A stretch of DNA of 22,622 bases from Tissierellaceae bacterium (lineage in GTDB: Bacteria > Bacillota > Clostridia > Tissierellales > Tissierellaceae). The notes beneath the pieces are model-generated. The model saw nothing but the letters and a program-made list of their open reading frames with translations, did not search any database and had not been told where the DNA came from. A program made the position numbers and the translations under genes. The DNA lies in NCBI GenBank assembly GCA_023229175.1, contig JALNZV010000027.1:1-22622 (forward strand), in the 5' to 3' direction. Numbering within the stretch: position 1 is the stretch's first letter; each line of letters starts with the position of its first letter. Positions 1 to 6,121 of the stretch are shown here, in pieces.

Positions 1-181
1 CTAAGTAGACCAACTGGGATAAAAACCCGAGTTTTGGGCCCAAGATAAGCCCTGATAAGAGAACGAATAGAGTTTGAAGGGTTATTGGTACTTCACCTAG
101 GGGAATGCTAATAAATGCCCCTACGGCAGTAAGCCCTGCAAACAACGATACATAAGTCATTTCTTTAGTTGTTAGTTTCAT
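1..181 (-). CDS. bioY: Biotin transporter BioY, N-terminal part (runs off the left edge)
   Basis: The first 60 residues of a membrane protein are visible, starting MKLTTKEMTYVSLFAGLTAV. The following hydrophobic run contains the segment I-S-I-P-L-G-E-V-P-I-T-L-Q-T and then L-S-G-L-I-L-G-P-K-L-G, which is the hallmark of BioY, the substrate-binding S component of the biotin ECF transporter. It would capture biotin in the membrane and work with shared EcfA/EcfT energising subunits, which are not in this window. The ATG at 179-181 follows a GGAGG six bases upstream. A BirA-type operator and promoter lie directly before it (192-256), which independently supports biotin as the substrate. The 3' part is missing because of the window edge, not through any visible mutation. 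Confidence 0.93.
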   Translation of the reverse strand, partial: MKLTTKEMTYVSLFAGLTAVGAFISIPLGEVPITLQTLFVLLSGLILGPKLGFLSQLVYL

Positions 182-191
182 ATTTACCTCC

Positions 192-225
192 ATTGTCAAC
201 TATATATTTTATTTTAGTTTACAAT
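192..225. promoter_or_regulatory. BirA-type biotin operator
   Basis: ATTGTCAACT at 192-201 and AGTTTACAAT at 216-225 form an inverted repeat matching at 9 of 10 positions, separated by 14 bases. Firmicute BirA (biotin ligase-repressor) sites have this TTGTnAAC-N14-16-GTTnACAA architecture. It spans the expected transcription start of bioY and ends just before its ribosome binding site, so bound BirA would block transcription when biotin is plentiful. The assignment rests on pattern plus the adjacent bioY. Confidence 0.85.
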
Positions 226-227
226 TG

Positions 228-256
228 ATTTTATATTATAATTTACAGCTTGTCAA
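228..256 (-). promoter_or_regulatory. bioY promoter (sigma-A type)
   Basis: On the minus strand TTGACA (251-256) is followed after 17 bases by TAAAAT (228-233). The predicted start falls at about 220, inside the BirA-type inverted repeat, giving a classic repressor-over-start arrangement. Confidence 0.7.
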
Positions 257-308
257 TAGAAGGAAAACTCAAGATACTTCTTTACCCTATTTTGTTATAA
301 GGAATTTA

Positions 309-317
309 TGATATAAT
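309..317 (+). promoter_or_regulatory. Extended -10 promoter of the DMT transporter gene
   Basis: TGATATAAT (309-317) is an extended -10 element; the -35 is poor (ATTTTG at 289-294). A start near 324 would make the in-frame ATG at 324 leaderless, which supports choosing the ATG at 348 instead. The same TGnTATAAT form recurs before several other genes in the window. Confidence 0.6.
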
Positions 318-347
318 CTTATTATGATATTGAAAGGTAGGGATTAT

Positions 348-1235
348 ATGAAACTTAAACGATCAACTGTGGCTGATTTGGCATTACTTTCAGTAGCTGT
401 AATATGGGGTGGGGGATTTATAGTGACTAAAAATGCTTTAGATCACATAGGCCCATATTACCTGCTATTTTTTAGATTCGCCATAGCTGCCTTAATTTTA
501 GGAGCCATACTATTTAAAAAAGTCAGGTCAGCGACAAAAAAAGACATAAAAGCGGGAATGATAATTGGAGTATTTTTATTCGCAGGCTTTGCAACACAAA
601 CCTTTGGGCTGCAATACTCGGAGGCAGGAAAAGTGGCATTTATAACTGCAGCTAATGTGGTAATGGTACCGTTTATATATTGGGCCATATCAAAGAAGGT
701 CCCTGATAAATTCGATTTAATCGCTGCCTTTATGTGTTTCGTAGGCATAGGGATACTTAGCTTTAATAGGGATTTCTCCATAAATATAGGGGATTTACTT
801 ACTTTAATTTGTGCAGTTATGTATGCATCACAGATTGCTGCTATAGGGTACTTCGCCAAGGAATCAGACCCTTATGTATTGGCAGTAGTGCAAATGGCCA
901 CAGCGGCAGCTCTTTCCCTTGTATTTGCATTGACATTTGAAGGTACTGATTTCAATTTAAAGGCAAATACTGTAATGCCAATATTGTATATGGCCTTACT
1001 TGGTACGATGTTTGCATTTCTTATACAAACAGTTGCACAAAAATATACAAGCTCCACCCATACTGCAATTATATTAAGTCTTGAGTCAGTTTTTGGCAGC
1101 ACTTTGGCCATTATAATATTGAAGGAAGCTTTGACTACAAAATATTTTATTGGTTCATTGGCAATTCTATTTTCAGTAATCACATCGGAGACAAAATGGA
1201 GCTTTTTGAAGCCTAAAGACGAGATAAATGCTTAA
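348..1235 (+). CDS. DMT superfamily (EamA-type) transporter
   Basis: A 295-residue integral membrane protein with about ten hydrophobic segments arranged as two EamA repeats. The first repeat opens with the typical L-A-L-L-S-V-A-V-I-W-G-G-G-F and the second begins around the D-L-L-T-L-I-C-A-V segment. The family exports or exchanges amino acids and other metabolites; the substrate cannot be told from sequence. The ATG at 348 is preferred over an in-frame ATG at 324 because it has a GGTAGGG element upstream and because the promoter -10 ends at 317. The response regulator gene follows after only 14 bases, so the two are probably co-transcribed. Length is normal for the family. Confidence 0.88.
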   Translation: MKLKRSTVADLALLSVAVIWGGGFIVTKNALDHIGPYYLLFFRFAIAALILGAILFKKVRSATKKDIKAGMIIGVFLFAGFATQTFGLQYSEAGKVAFITAANVVMVPFIYWAISKKVPDKFDLIAAFMCFVGIGILSFNRDFSINIGDLLTLICAVMYASQIAAIGYFAKESDPYVLAVVQMATAAALSLVFALTFEGTDFNLKANTVMPILYMALLGTMFAFLIQTVAQKYTSSTHTAIILSLESVFGSTLAIIILKEALTTKYFIGSLAILFSVITSETKWSFLKPKDEINA

Positions 1236-1249
1236 AGCGGAGGTGTTCT

Positions 1250-2095
1250 ATGAAAATTTATATATTAGACAGAAATTCTAAGGATAGAAATGCTTTAAAA
1301 AGAGTTATACTTAGCAACAACCTAGGGTCTTTGGCAGGGGAATCGGGGGGAACTGACGAGGCACTAGAAGAAATAGCCGATATAGTCCCGGATTTATTAA
1401 TTTTCGACTTACTGGGAGATGAACAAAAGGGATTTGACTTAATCGACGATTTAATGAAAAGGCGAATTAAATCTAAGATATTAATTATATCTGATATTGT
1501 TTCAAAAGAAATCGTAGAGGAGGCATATAGATATGGAATTGAGTTCTATATTTACAAACCTATCAACGATTTTGAGGTAAAATCCGTAGTAAAAAAGATA
1601 AAAGACAAGGTATATTTGGAAAAAAAGATAGGAGAAGTACGTCAATTATTTGACGACATTACCCATTATCCTACAGAAACCGTGGCACCCAAGGATTGTG
1701 AAGCAGATGTCAAAAATATCCTTTTAAGACTAGGTATCGTAGGAGAAAAGGGCAGCAAGGATATATTAATGGTGGTGAAATATATAGTAGAAAATAAGGT
1801 GAATGTTGGATATATGACCATAAGGGACATTTGCTCGAAGTTTACGGACAATCCCAGAGCCATGGAGCAGAAGATGAGAAGGGCTATAAACATAGCTTTA
1901 ATGAATATAGCCAGTTTAGGCATCGAGGATTATATGAATGAAACATTTGTCGAATATTCAAATACTTTGTTTAATTTTGAGCAGGTAAAGAGAGAAATGG
2001 ACTATATTCGGGGGAAATCTCAAGAAAAAGGATCCATTAATATGAAAAAGTTCATCACAGGCATATACATTTATTGTGAAAATATTCATAGATGA
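1250..2095 (+). CDS. GlnL/YcbB-like two-component response regulator
   Basis: A 281-residue protein with an N-terminal receiver domain (about 1-120) and a C-terminal YcbB-type DNA-binding domain (about 150-265). The receiver keeps D7, the phospho-acceptor D53 (in LLIFDLLG), S81 and K103-P104. The helix-turn-helix region is near residues 190-220 (TIRDICSKF onward). In Bacillus subtilis GlnL pairs with kinase GlnK and activates the glutaminase-glutamine transporter operon glsA-glnT. Here the very next gene is a GlnT/AlsT-family symporter, so a role in glutamine or related amino-acid uptake is a sound inference. No histidine kinase or glutaminase is adjacent. A GGAGG motif sits 7 bases before the ATG, and the gene closely follows the DMT transporter. 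Confidence 0.87.
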   Translation: MKIYILDRNSKDRNALKRVILSNNLGSLAGESGGTDEALEEIADIVPDLLIFDLLGDEQKGFDLIDDLMKRRIKSKILIISDIVSKEIVEEAYRYGIEFYIYKPINDFEVKSVVKKIKDKVYLEKKIGEVRQLFDDITHYPTETVAPKDCEADVKNILLRLGIVGEKGSKDILMVVKYIVENKVNVGYMTIRDICSKFTDNPRAMEQKMRRAINIALMNIASLGIEDYMNETFVEYSNTLFNFEQVKREMDYIRGKSQEKGSINMKKFITGIYIYCENIHR

Positions 2096-2134
2096 TTGAG
2101 AAAATATTAACGATTAATAATATTCAGAAAACAT

Positions 2135-2150
2135 TCTTGAAGCATTTTGA
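2135..2150 (+). promoter_or_regulatory. Possible GlnL-like binding site (direct repeat)
   Basis: TCTTGA (2135-2140), AGCA, TTTTGA (2145-2150) is a direct repeat with a 10-base period. From memory, the B. subtilis GlnL site is TTTTGT-N4-TTTTGT; this copy agrees at 9 of 12 fixed positions and has the same spacing. It lies just upstream of the -35 of the symporter promoter, where an activator would bind. Suggestive only. Confidence 0.35.
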
Positions 2151-2177
2151 ATTTTATCGAGTCCTCTCACTTATAAT
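2149..2177 (+). promoter_or_regulatory. Promoter of the AGCS symporter gene
   Basis: TATAAT at 2172-2177 has a weak -35 (GAATTT, 2149-2154) at 17 bases. A weak -35 behind a consensus -10 is common at activated promoters, which fits a response regulator encoded next door. The gap 2096-2207 shows no terminator, so read-through from the regulator gene is also possible. Confidence 0.5.
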
Positions 2178-2207
2178 GAAGTCAATTCAATAAAAAGGAG
2201 GAGAATT

Positions 2208-3554
2208 ATGGATAAGTTATTGGAATTAAATAGTTCGGTTAATAGTTTTGTGTGGGGTCCACCTATGCTAGTTCTATTAATCGGTACTGGGGTTTACTTA
2301 ACCTTACGCACTAATTTCTTCGCTATTACCAAAATAGGCTATGTACTAAAAAACACATTAATGAAGATGTTTTCAAAGGAACAAAAGGGTGAAGGTGAAG
2401 TTACAGCCTTCCAGGCAGTTTCCACAGCCTTAGCAGCTACTGTAGGTACTGGTAATATCGCAGGTGTTGCCACAGCCATCGCATCAGGTGGTCCAGGAGC
2501 AGTATTCTGGATGTGGATTGCAGCAGTTGTCGGTATGACTACAAAATTTGGTGAAGTCGTATTGGCCATCAAATATAGGGAAAAGACTGAAGACGGCAGA
2601 TTCGTCGGTGGTCCCATGTACTATATTGCCAACGGCCTAAATCAAAAATGGTTAGCCTATGTATTTGCATTCTTTGCAGCACTTGCAGCATTTGGTATAG
2701 GCAATATGACTCAGTCAAATTCTATTGCAACAGCTCTTGACATTTCATTTAACATCCCACCACTAGTTACAGGACTTGTAGTTGCCGTAGCCTCTGGTAT
2801 AGTAATTGTCGGTGGAATAAAGAGAATTGCACAAGTTACAGAAGTGCTTGTACCATTTATGGCAGCATTTTATATTTTAGGCGGTCTAGCAATTATAGTT
2901 GCAAACATCGGTGCAGTACCAGCAGCTCTTAAGTTAATCATTTCCTCTGCATTCACTGGCAAAGCAGCATTTGGTGGATTTGCAGGTGCAACTATGGCAA
3001 AGGCCATGAGATTTGGTTTTGCCCGTGGAGTATTTACAAACGAAGCTGGTCTTGGTAGTGCTCCTATAGCTCACGCCGCTGCTACTACAGACAGCCCAGT
3101 GAGACAAGGTCTTTGGGGAGTATTTGAAGTATTTATAGACACCATAATCATAGCTAGTATTACTGCTTTGGCAATAATACTAACTGGTGTTTGGGAAACA
3201 GGTTTATCAGGTGCTGAATTAACCATGACAGCTTTTGATACAGTTATACCCACATTCGGCGGATACATCGTTTCCATTGGAGTATTACTATTCGCATTCT
3301 CTACTATTTTAGGTTGGGAATACTATGGAGAGAGAGCCGCAGAATACCTATTTGGACCTAAGGTCAACTTAGCTTATAGACTATTATTTATACCTTTTGT
3401 TGTAATAGGTGCTATTGGCGGTCTTGAAGCTATCTGGGATATAGCTGATACCCTAAATGGTTTAATGGCTATTCCAAACTTAATAGGTGTTGCCTTGTTA
3501 TCAGGAGTCGTAATTAAAGAGACTAAAGACTTCTTTGCAAGGGAGAAAGTATAA
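2208..3554 (+). CDS. Sodium:alanine/glycine/glutamine symporter (AGCS family, AlsT/GlnT-like)
   Basis: A full-length 448-residue polytopic membrane protein. The N-terminal part carries the AGCS signature around residues 66-103 (FQAVSTALAATVGTGNIAG, then a Gly-Pro-Gly stretch), and a second conserved block contains F-T-N-E-A-G-L-G-S-A-P-I-A-H-A-A. The family imports alanine, glycine or glutamine with Na+. A strong AAGGAGGAG ribosome binding site precedes the ATG. Placement behind a GlnL-type regulator favours glutamine or a relative as the substrate, but AGCS members cannot be told apart safely by reading. The gene ends in a strong hairpin shared with the convergent neighbour. Confidence 0.93.
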   Translation: MDKLLELNSSVNSFVWGPPMLVLLIGTGVYLTLRTNFFAITKIGYVLKNTLMKMFSKEQKGEGEVTAFQAVSTALAATVGTGNIAGVATAIASGGPGAVFWMWIAAVVGMTTKFGEVVLAIKYREKTEDGRFVGGPMYYIANGLNQKWLAYVFAFFAALAAFGIGNMTQSNSIATALDISFNIPPLVTGLVVAVASGIVIVGGIKRIAQVTEVLVPFMAAFYILGGLAIIVANIGAVPAALKLIISSAFTGKAAFGGFAGATMAKAMRFGFARGVFTNEAGLGSAPIAHAAATTDSPVRQGLWGVFEVFIDTIIIASITALAIILTGVWETGLSGAELTMTAFDTVIPTFGGYIVSIGVLLFAFSTILGWEYYGERAAEYLFGPKVNLAYRLLFIPFVVIGAIGGLEAIWDIADTLNGLMAIPNLIGVALLSGVVIKETKDFFAREKV

Positions 3555-3580
3555 GATAATTTAATAAAATAGAATAAAAT

Positions 3581-3604
3581 AAAGAGGACGATATCGTCCT
3601 CTTT
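3581..3604. terminator. Bidirectional terminator hairpin between convergent genes
   Basis: A 24-base perfect palindrome (AAAGAGGACGAT and its complement) is flanked by AT-rich tracts: ATTTATTT follows on the plus strand and a T-rich run follows on the minus strand. It overlaps the TAA stop (3603-3605) of the minus-strand gene and serves the symporter gene as well. Confidence 0.85.
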
Positions 3605-4286
3605 ATTTATTTCTCATGTCATCTCTGTATTTTTCCATAACTCCAGCAAAGATTTCTGCACTAGTAGGCGGAGTATATGTTATGGCGTTGGCTCCAGCCT
3701 CTATGGTCTCTAAAATAGATTTGTCAGTTGGGCCTCCCGTTGCAATGATTGGAAGCTCCTTTCCAAATTCATCCCTTATCATCTTGACTAAAGATGCCGT
3801 TTTGGCACCGCCTGAAACATTAAATATACTTGCACCCGCCTTTAATTTGCCTCTGTAGTCGTCGCATTCTGACACTACTGTAGCTATGATTGGAATATCG
3901 ATTCGTTCCTTCATTTCTTCTATTGCTTCGTTGGCAATAGGAGCATTGACAACTACTCCATAGGCCCCCATAAGTTCTGCTTGAAGGGCAATATCTGTGG
4001 AACGCCTTCCTGTAGTTAGGCCACCACCTACACCGACAAATACAGGGACTGGTGCAACTTCGAGGATTGCTTGGGTAATAGATAGCTGAGGGGTAAATGG
4101 ATATACTGCTATAATGGAATTAGCATTAGCATTTTTTATGATTGCGACATCAGTAGTAAATAGCAGTGATTTAATCCTAGTACCTAGAATCTTAATGCCA
4201 CTAGCCCTATATATCACATGGGGCACCTCTATAATCCTAGATCTGAGCCTAGTTTTGACTTCTGGAATATATTTTTCTTTCTCCAT
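3603..4286 (-). CDS. Conserved (beta/alpha)-barrel protein of unknown function
   Basis: A 227-residue soluble protein. The alternation of hydrophobic strands and helices, the glycine cluster F-V-G-V-G-G-G-L-T-T-G (83-93), a second Gly-Gly after N-V-S (157-160), and the final phosphate-type loop A-T-G-G-P-T-D (182-188) followed by G-A-N-A-I-T-Y-T-P-P-T look like a TIM barrel with phosphate-binding loops, as in ThiG or other phosphate-binding barrels. I recall clostridial homologues labelled simply hydrolase, but no catalytic set can be pointed to. The ATG is preceded by AGGAGGTG. It is a single gene, divergent from the DUF1538-PII pair and convergent with the symporter. Function is not assigned. 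Confidence 0.7.
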   Translation of the reverse strand: MEKEKYIPEVKTRLRSRIIEVPHVIYRASGIKILGTRIKSLLFTTDVAIIKNANANSIIAVYPFTPQLSITQAILEVAPVPVFVGVGGGLTTGRRSTDIALQAELMGAYGVVVNAPIANEAIEEMKERIDIPIIATVVSECDDYRGKLKAGASIFNVSGGAKTASLVKMIRDEFGKELPIIATGGPTDKSILETIEAGANAITYTPPTSAEIFAGVMEKYRDDMRNK

Positions 4287-4368
4287 ACAGCACCTCCTAA
4301 CTTTGTAAATACATTATACACTAAAAGAATTAAATTATATATACACAATTTAAATTATTAATATGATG

Positions 4369-4374
4369 TATAAT
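4369..4374 (+). promoter_or_regulatory. Probable -10 element for the DUF1538-PII operon
   Basis: TATAAT at 4369-4374 lies about 50 bases before the ATG in a very AT-rich divergent gap (4287-4423). No convincing -35 is visible. A minus-strand TATAAT (complement at 4313-4318) could serve the divergent barrel-protein gene. Confidence 0.4.
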
Positions 4375-4423
4375 GGGTATATATAATTAATTACAGGACA
4401 AATACTACATTGAGGAGAGATGC

Positions 4424-5128
4424 ATGGTGAAATTAATATCGTCCTTAGGCGGCCTTTGGGATACTATGAAATCGATTTTGCCTTTAACGGCATTGTTGGC
4501 AGCATTTCAGCTCTTGGTCTTGAAAAAACCCATAGGCAATGTCAAGGAATTTGTAATGGGATTTGTAATGGCAGTACTAGGCTTACACTTCTTTTTAGTG
4601 GGAGCTAATATGAGTTTAATACCCCTTGGGGAGTCTGTTGGAAATAATTTGGTAATCGTAGAGAAAAAGTGGCTAATAGTATTAGTTACATTTGTCATCG
4701 GATATTTTGGCACCTTGGTAGAGCCTGCCCTTCGGGTTTTGGCACTTCAGGTGGAAGAAGTATCTGTCGGGGCTATACCTCATAAGCTATTAATTCACGC
4801 TGTGGCTATTGGCTTTGGCCTTGGAATGGGAATCGGAATATTTAAGATACTTATGAATATACCTTATATAAAAATTATTGTGCCTTTATTAATTATAGTC
4901 CTTACACTGGCATTTTTCGCACCTGAGCCCTTTGGCTCCATTGCCATGGATTCTGCTAGTGCAACTACGGGACCTGTAAATATTCCACTGAATATGCTGT
5001 TAGCCGTGGGACTGGCTTCGATAATTGAAGGTGCGGATCCCCTGTTATCGGGATTTGGCATAGTGGGGCTTACTTCCATAGGTGCTATGATTTCCGTATT
5101 GACTTTAGGTATATTGACTAAGTTTTAG
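4424..5128 (+). CDS. DUF1538 integral membrane protein (putative transporter)
   Basis: A 234-residue, strongly hydrophobic protein with roughly six to seven membrane segments. Features I associate with DUF1538 are the V-M-G-F-V-M-A-V-L-G-L-H-F-F-L-V-G-A-N segment, the G-T-L-V-E-P-A-L-R block near residue 100, and a matching late segment with S-I-I-E-G-A-D-P-L-L-S-G. The family's transported substrate is unknown to me. GAGGAG precedes the ATG. The PII-like gene begins 11 bases after the stop with its own AGGAGG, so the two form an operon, implying that the small protein gates this membrane protein as GlnK gates AmtB. I recall DUF1538 units commonly occurring as tandem genes or double-length proteins; only one unit is present here. 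Confidence 0.8.
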   Translation: MVKLISSLGGLWDTMKSILPLTALLAAFQLLVLKKPIGNVKEFVMGFVMAVLGLHFFLVGANMSLIPLGESVGNNLVIVEKKWLIVLVTFVIGYFGTLVEPALRVLALQVEEVSVGAIPHKLLIHAVAIGFGLGMGIGIFKILMNIPYIKIIVPLLIIVLTLAFFAPEPFGSIAMDSASATTGPVNIPLNMLLAVGLASIIEGADPLLSGFGIVGLTSIGAMISVLTLGILTKF

Positions 5129-5139
5129 GAGGTAAAGAT

Positions 5140-5466
5140 ATGTTTGAGGTAAAGTGTATAGTAGCCATAGTAGAAAGGGGAAGAGCTGATAAGGTAGTAG
5201 AAGAGGCGAAAAAAGCAGGGGCACGGGGTGCCACCATGTTCTACGGCAGAGGAACAGGGGAGACGGAAGCAAAGAAATTTTTAAATATTCATATTGAATC
5301 CACAAAAGAAATGATTTTGATTTTAACTGAATTGGATAAGTACAAAAAAATAATGGATGCCATGGTAGAGGCAGGAGAATTGAAAAAGCCTGGTACTGGA
5401 ATAATATTTACAGTTCCAGTTACAAATCTCATAGGCTTGCATCACAGGGAAGGATTTGAAGAATAA
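5140..5466 (+). CDS. PII-like nitrogen-regulator family protein
   Basis: A 108-residue protein with a PII fold pattern: first strand F-E-V-K-C-I-V-A-I-V, helix to about residue 28, a glycine-rich T-loop region R-G-A-T-M-F-Y-G-R-G-T-G (29-40), strand M-I-L-I-L-T-E, and a nucleotide-binding K-K-P-G-T-G-I-I-F-T-V-P-V block (82-94). The T-loop is short and has no tyrosine at the place of Tyr51 in classical GlnB/GlnK, so uridylylation is unlikely. PII proteins bind ATP/ADP and often 2-oxoglutarate and control transporters by direct contact. The partner is probably the DUF1538 protein encoded 11 bases upstream. No ammonium transporter gene is near. Confidence 0.82.
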   Translation: MFEVKCIVAIVERGRADKVVEEAKKAGARGATMFYGRGTGETEAKKFLNIHIESTKEMILILTELDKYKKIMDAMVEAGELKKPGTGIIFTVPVTNLIGLHHREGFEE

Positions 5467-5498
5467 AATAAAATTTCTCTCTATTTTCCAATTGGGTA

Positions 5499-5527
5499 TT
5501 GCAATAACACTTAGTAAGTGTTATTCT
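5499..5527 (+). promoter_or_regulatory. Promoter of the ECF S component gene
   Basis: TTGCAA (5499-5504) and TATTCT (5522-5527) are spaced by exactly 17 bases. The spacer is almost filled by a perfect inverted repeat. The untranslated leader to the ATG at 5590 is about 55 bases; I saw no thiamine or other riboswitch pattern in it. Confidence 0.6.
5503..5525. promoter_or_regulatory. Palindromic operator in the ECF S promoter
   Basis: AATAACACTT (5503-5512), AGT, AAGTGTTATT (5516-5525) is a perfect 10-bp inverted repeat. It lies between -35 and -10 and is not followed by a T-run, so repressor binding is more likely than termination. I do not recognise the motif as BirA, NiaR, CodY, LexA or Rex. 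The regulator is unknown and not evidently encoded in the window. Confidence 0.6.
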
Positions 5528-5589
5528 AAATGTAGATACACTAACTGGATTTAAACAAATGTACCCATACATAGAGAGGAGTGGATATT

Positions 5590-6087
5590 ATGAAGGGAAT
5601 GAGTACCAGAACTATTACTAGGTATGCGGTGCTTATGGCATTAACTACTGTAATGACAATGGTGATTCATATACCGACCATTGGTACCAATGGGTATCTT
5701 AATTTAGGCGATATGGTAGTATTTTTAGCTGCTATGTTACTAGGTAGAAAAGGTGGTTTTATAGTTGGGGGATTGGGATCTGCCTTGGCTGATGTACTTT
5801 TAGGTTATACCCATTACGCTCCAATAACATTTGTGGTCAAAGGATTAGAAGGATATATCGCAGGAATTATACTAGATACTAAATTGGGAAGCAGTAAACC
5901 AATAATAGCAACTACCATAGGGGGCCTATGGATGGCAATGGGATATTACTTTGCAGAGATTTTTATGTACGGTGCAAAGGCAGCCTTGGCTTCAGTTCCT
6001 GGAAACATAATGCAAGGACTATTGGGAGCTGTCACATCTGTAGCACTATTTATGGCCCTACGGAGGACAAAGTCTATAAAAGGATAA
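5590..6087 (+). CDS. ECF transporter S component (ECF-ribofla_trS-like family)
   Basis: A 165-residue membrane protein with about five to six segments. The run I-P-T-I-G-T-N-G-Y-L-N-L-G-D-M-V-V-F (28-45), the G-G-L-G-S-A-L-A-D-V-L-L-G-Y block (60-73) and the A-P-I-T-F-V-V-K-G-L-E-G segment are typical of small vitamin-binding S subunits that share an EcfAAT module. The substrate is not determinable; pyridoxine- or thiamine-precursor-type transporters are possible. An in-frame GTG at 5581 sits directly against the GAGGA motif, so the ATG at 5590, eight bases after GAGGAG, is the better start. No ECF energising genes are nearby, as expected for shared-module transporters. It ends in a strong hairpin. 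Confidence 0.85.
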   Translation: MKGMSTRTITRYAVLMALTTVMTMVIHIPTIGTNGYLNLGDMVVFLAAMLLGRKGGFIVGGLGSALADVLLGYTHYAPITFVVKGLEGYIAGIILDTKLGSSKPIIATTIGGLWMAMGYYFAEIFMYGAKAALASVPGNIMQGLLGAVTSVALFMALRRTKSIKG

Positions 6088-6093
6088 TTTATA

Positions 6094-6120
6094 AAAACAC
6101 AGGTCTTGGACCTGTGTTTT
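6094..6120. terminator. Bidirectional terminator between ECF S and activase genes
   Basis: AAAACACAGGTC (6094-6105), TTG loop, GACCTGTGTTTT (6109-6120): a perfect 12-bp stem with A-rich 5' and T-rich 3' arms and ATTATTT following. It serves the ECF S gene on plus and the minus-strand gene ending at 6122. Confidence 0.88.
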
Positions 6121-6121
6121 A

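Noticed and set aside
4420..4608. 62-codon plus-strand frame overlapping the start of the DUF1538 gene
   Set aside because: It lies in another frame within a convincing membrane protein gene and has no family features.
5105..5305. 66-codon minus-strand frame across the DUF1538-PII junction
   Set aside because: Opposite-strand shadow of two well-supported genes, with low-complexity composition and no ribosome binding site.
5528..5589. Thiamine or other riboswitch upstream of the ECF S gene
   Set aside because: The leader is only about 55 bases and lacks the conserved CTGAGA-type or other aptamer cores.
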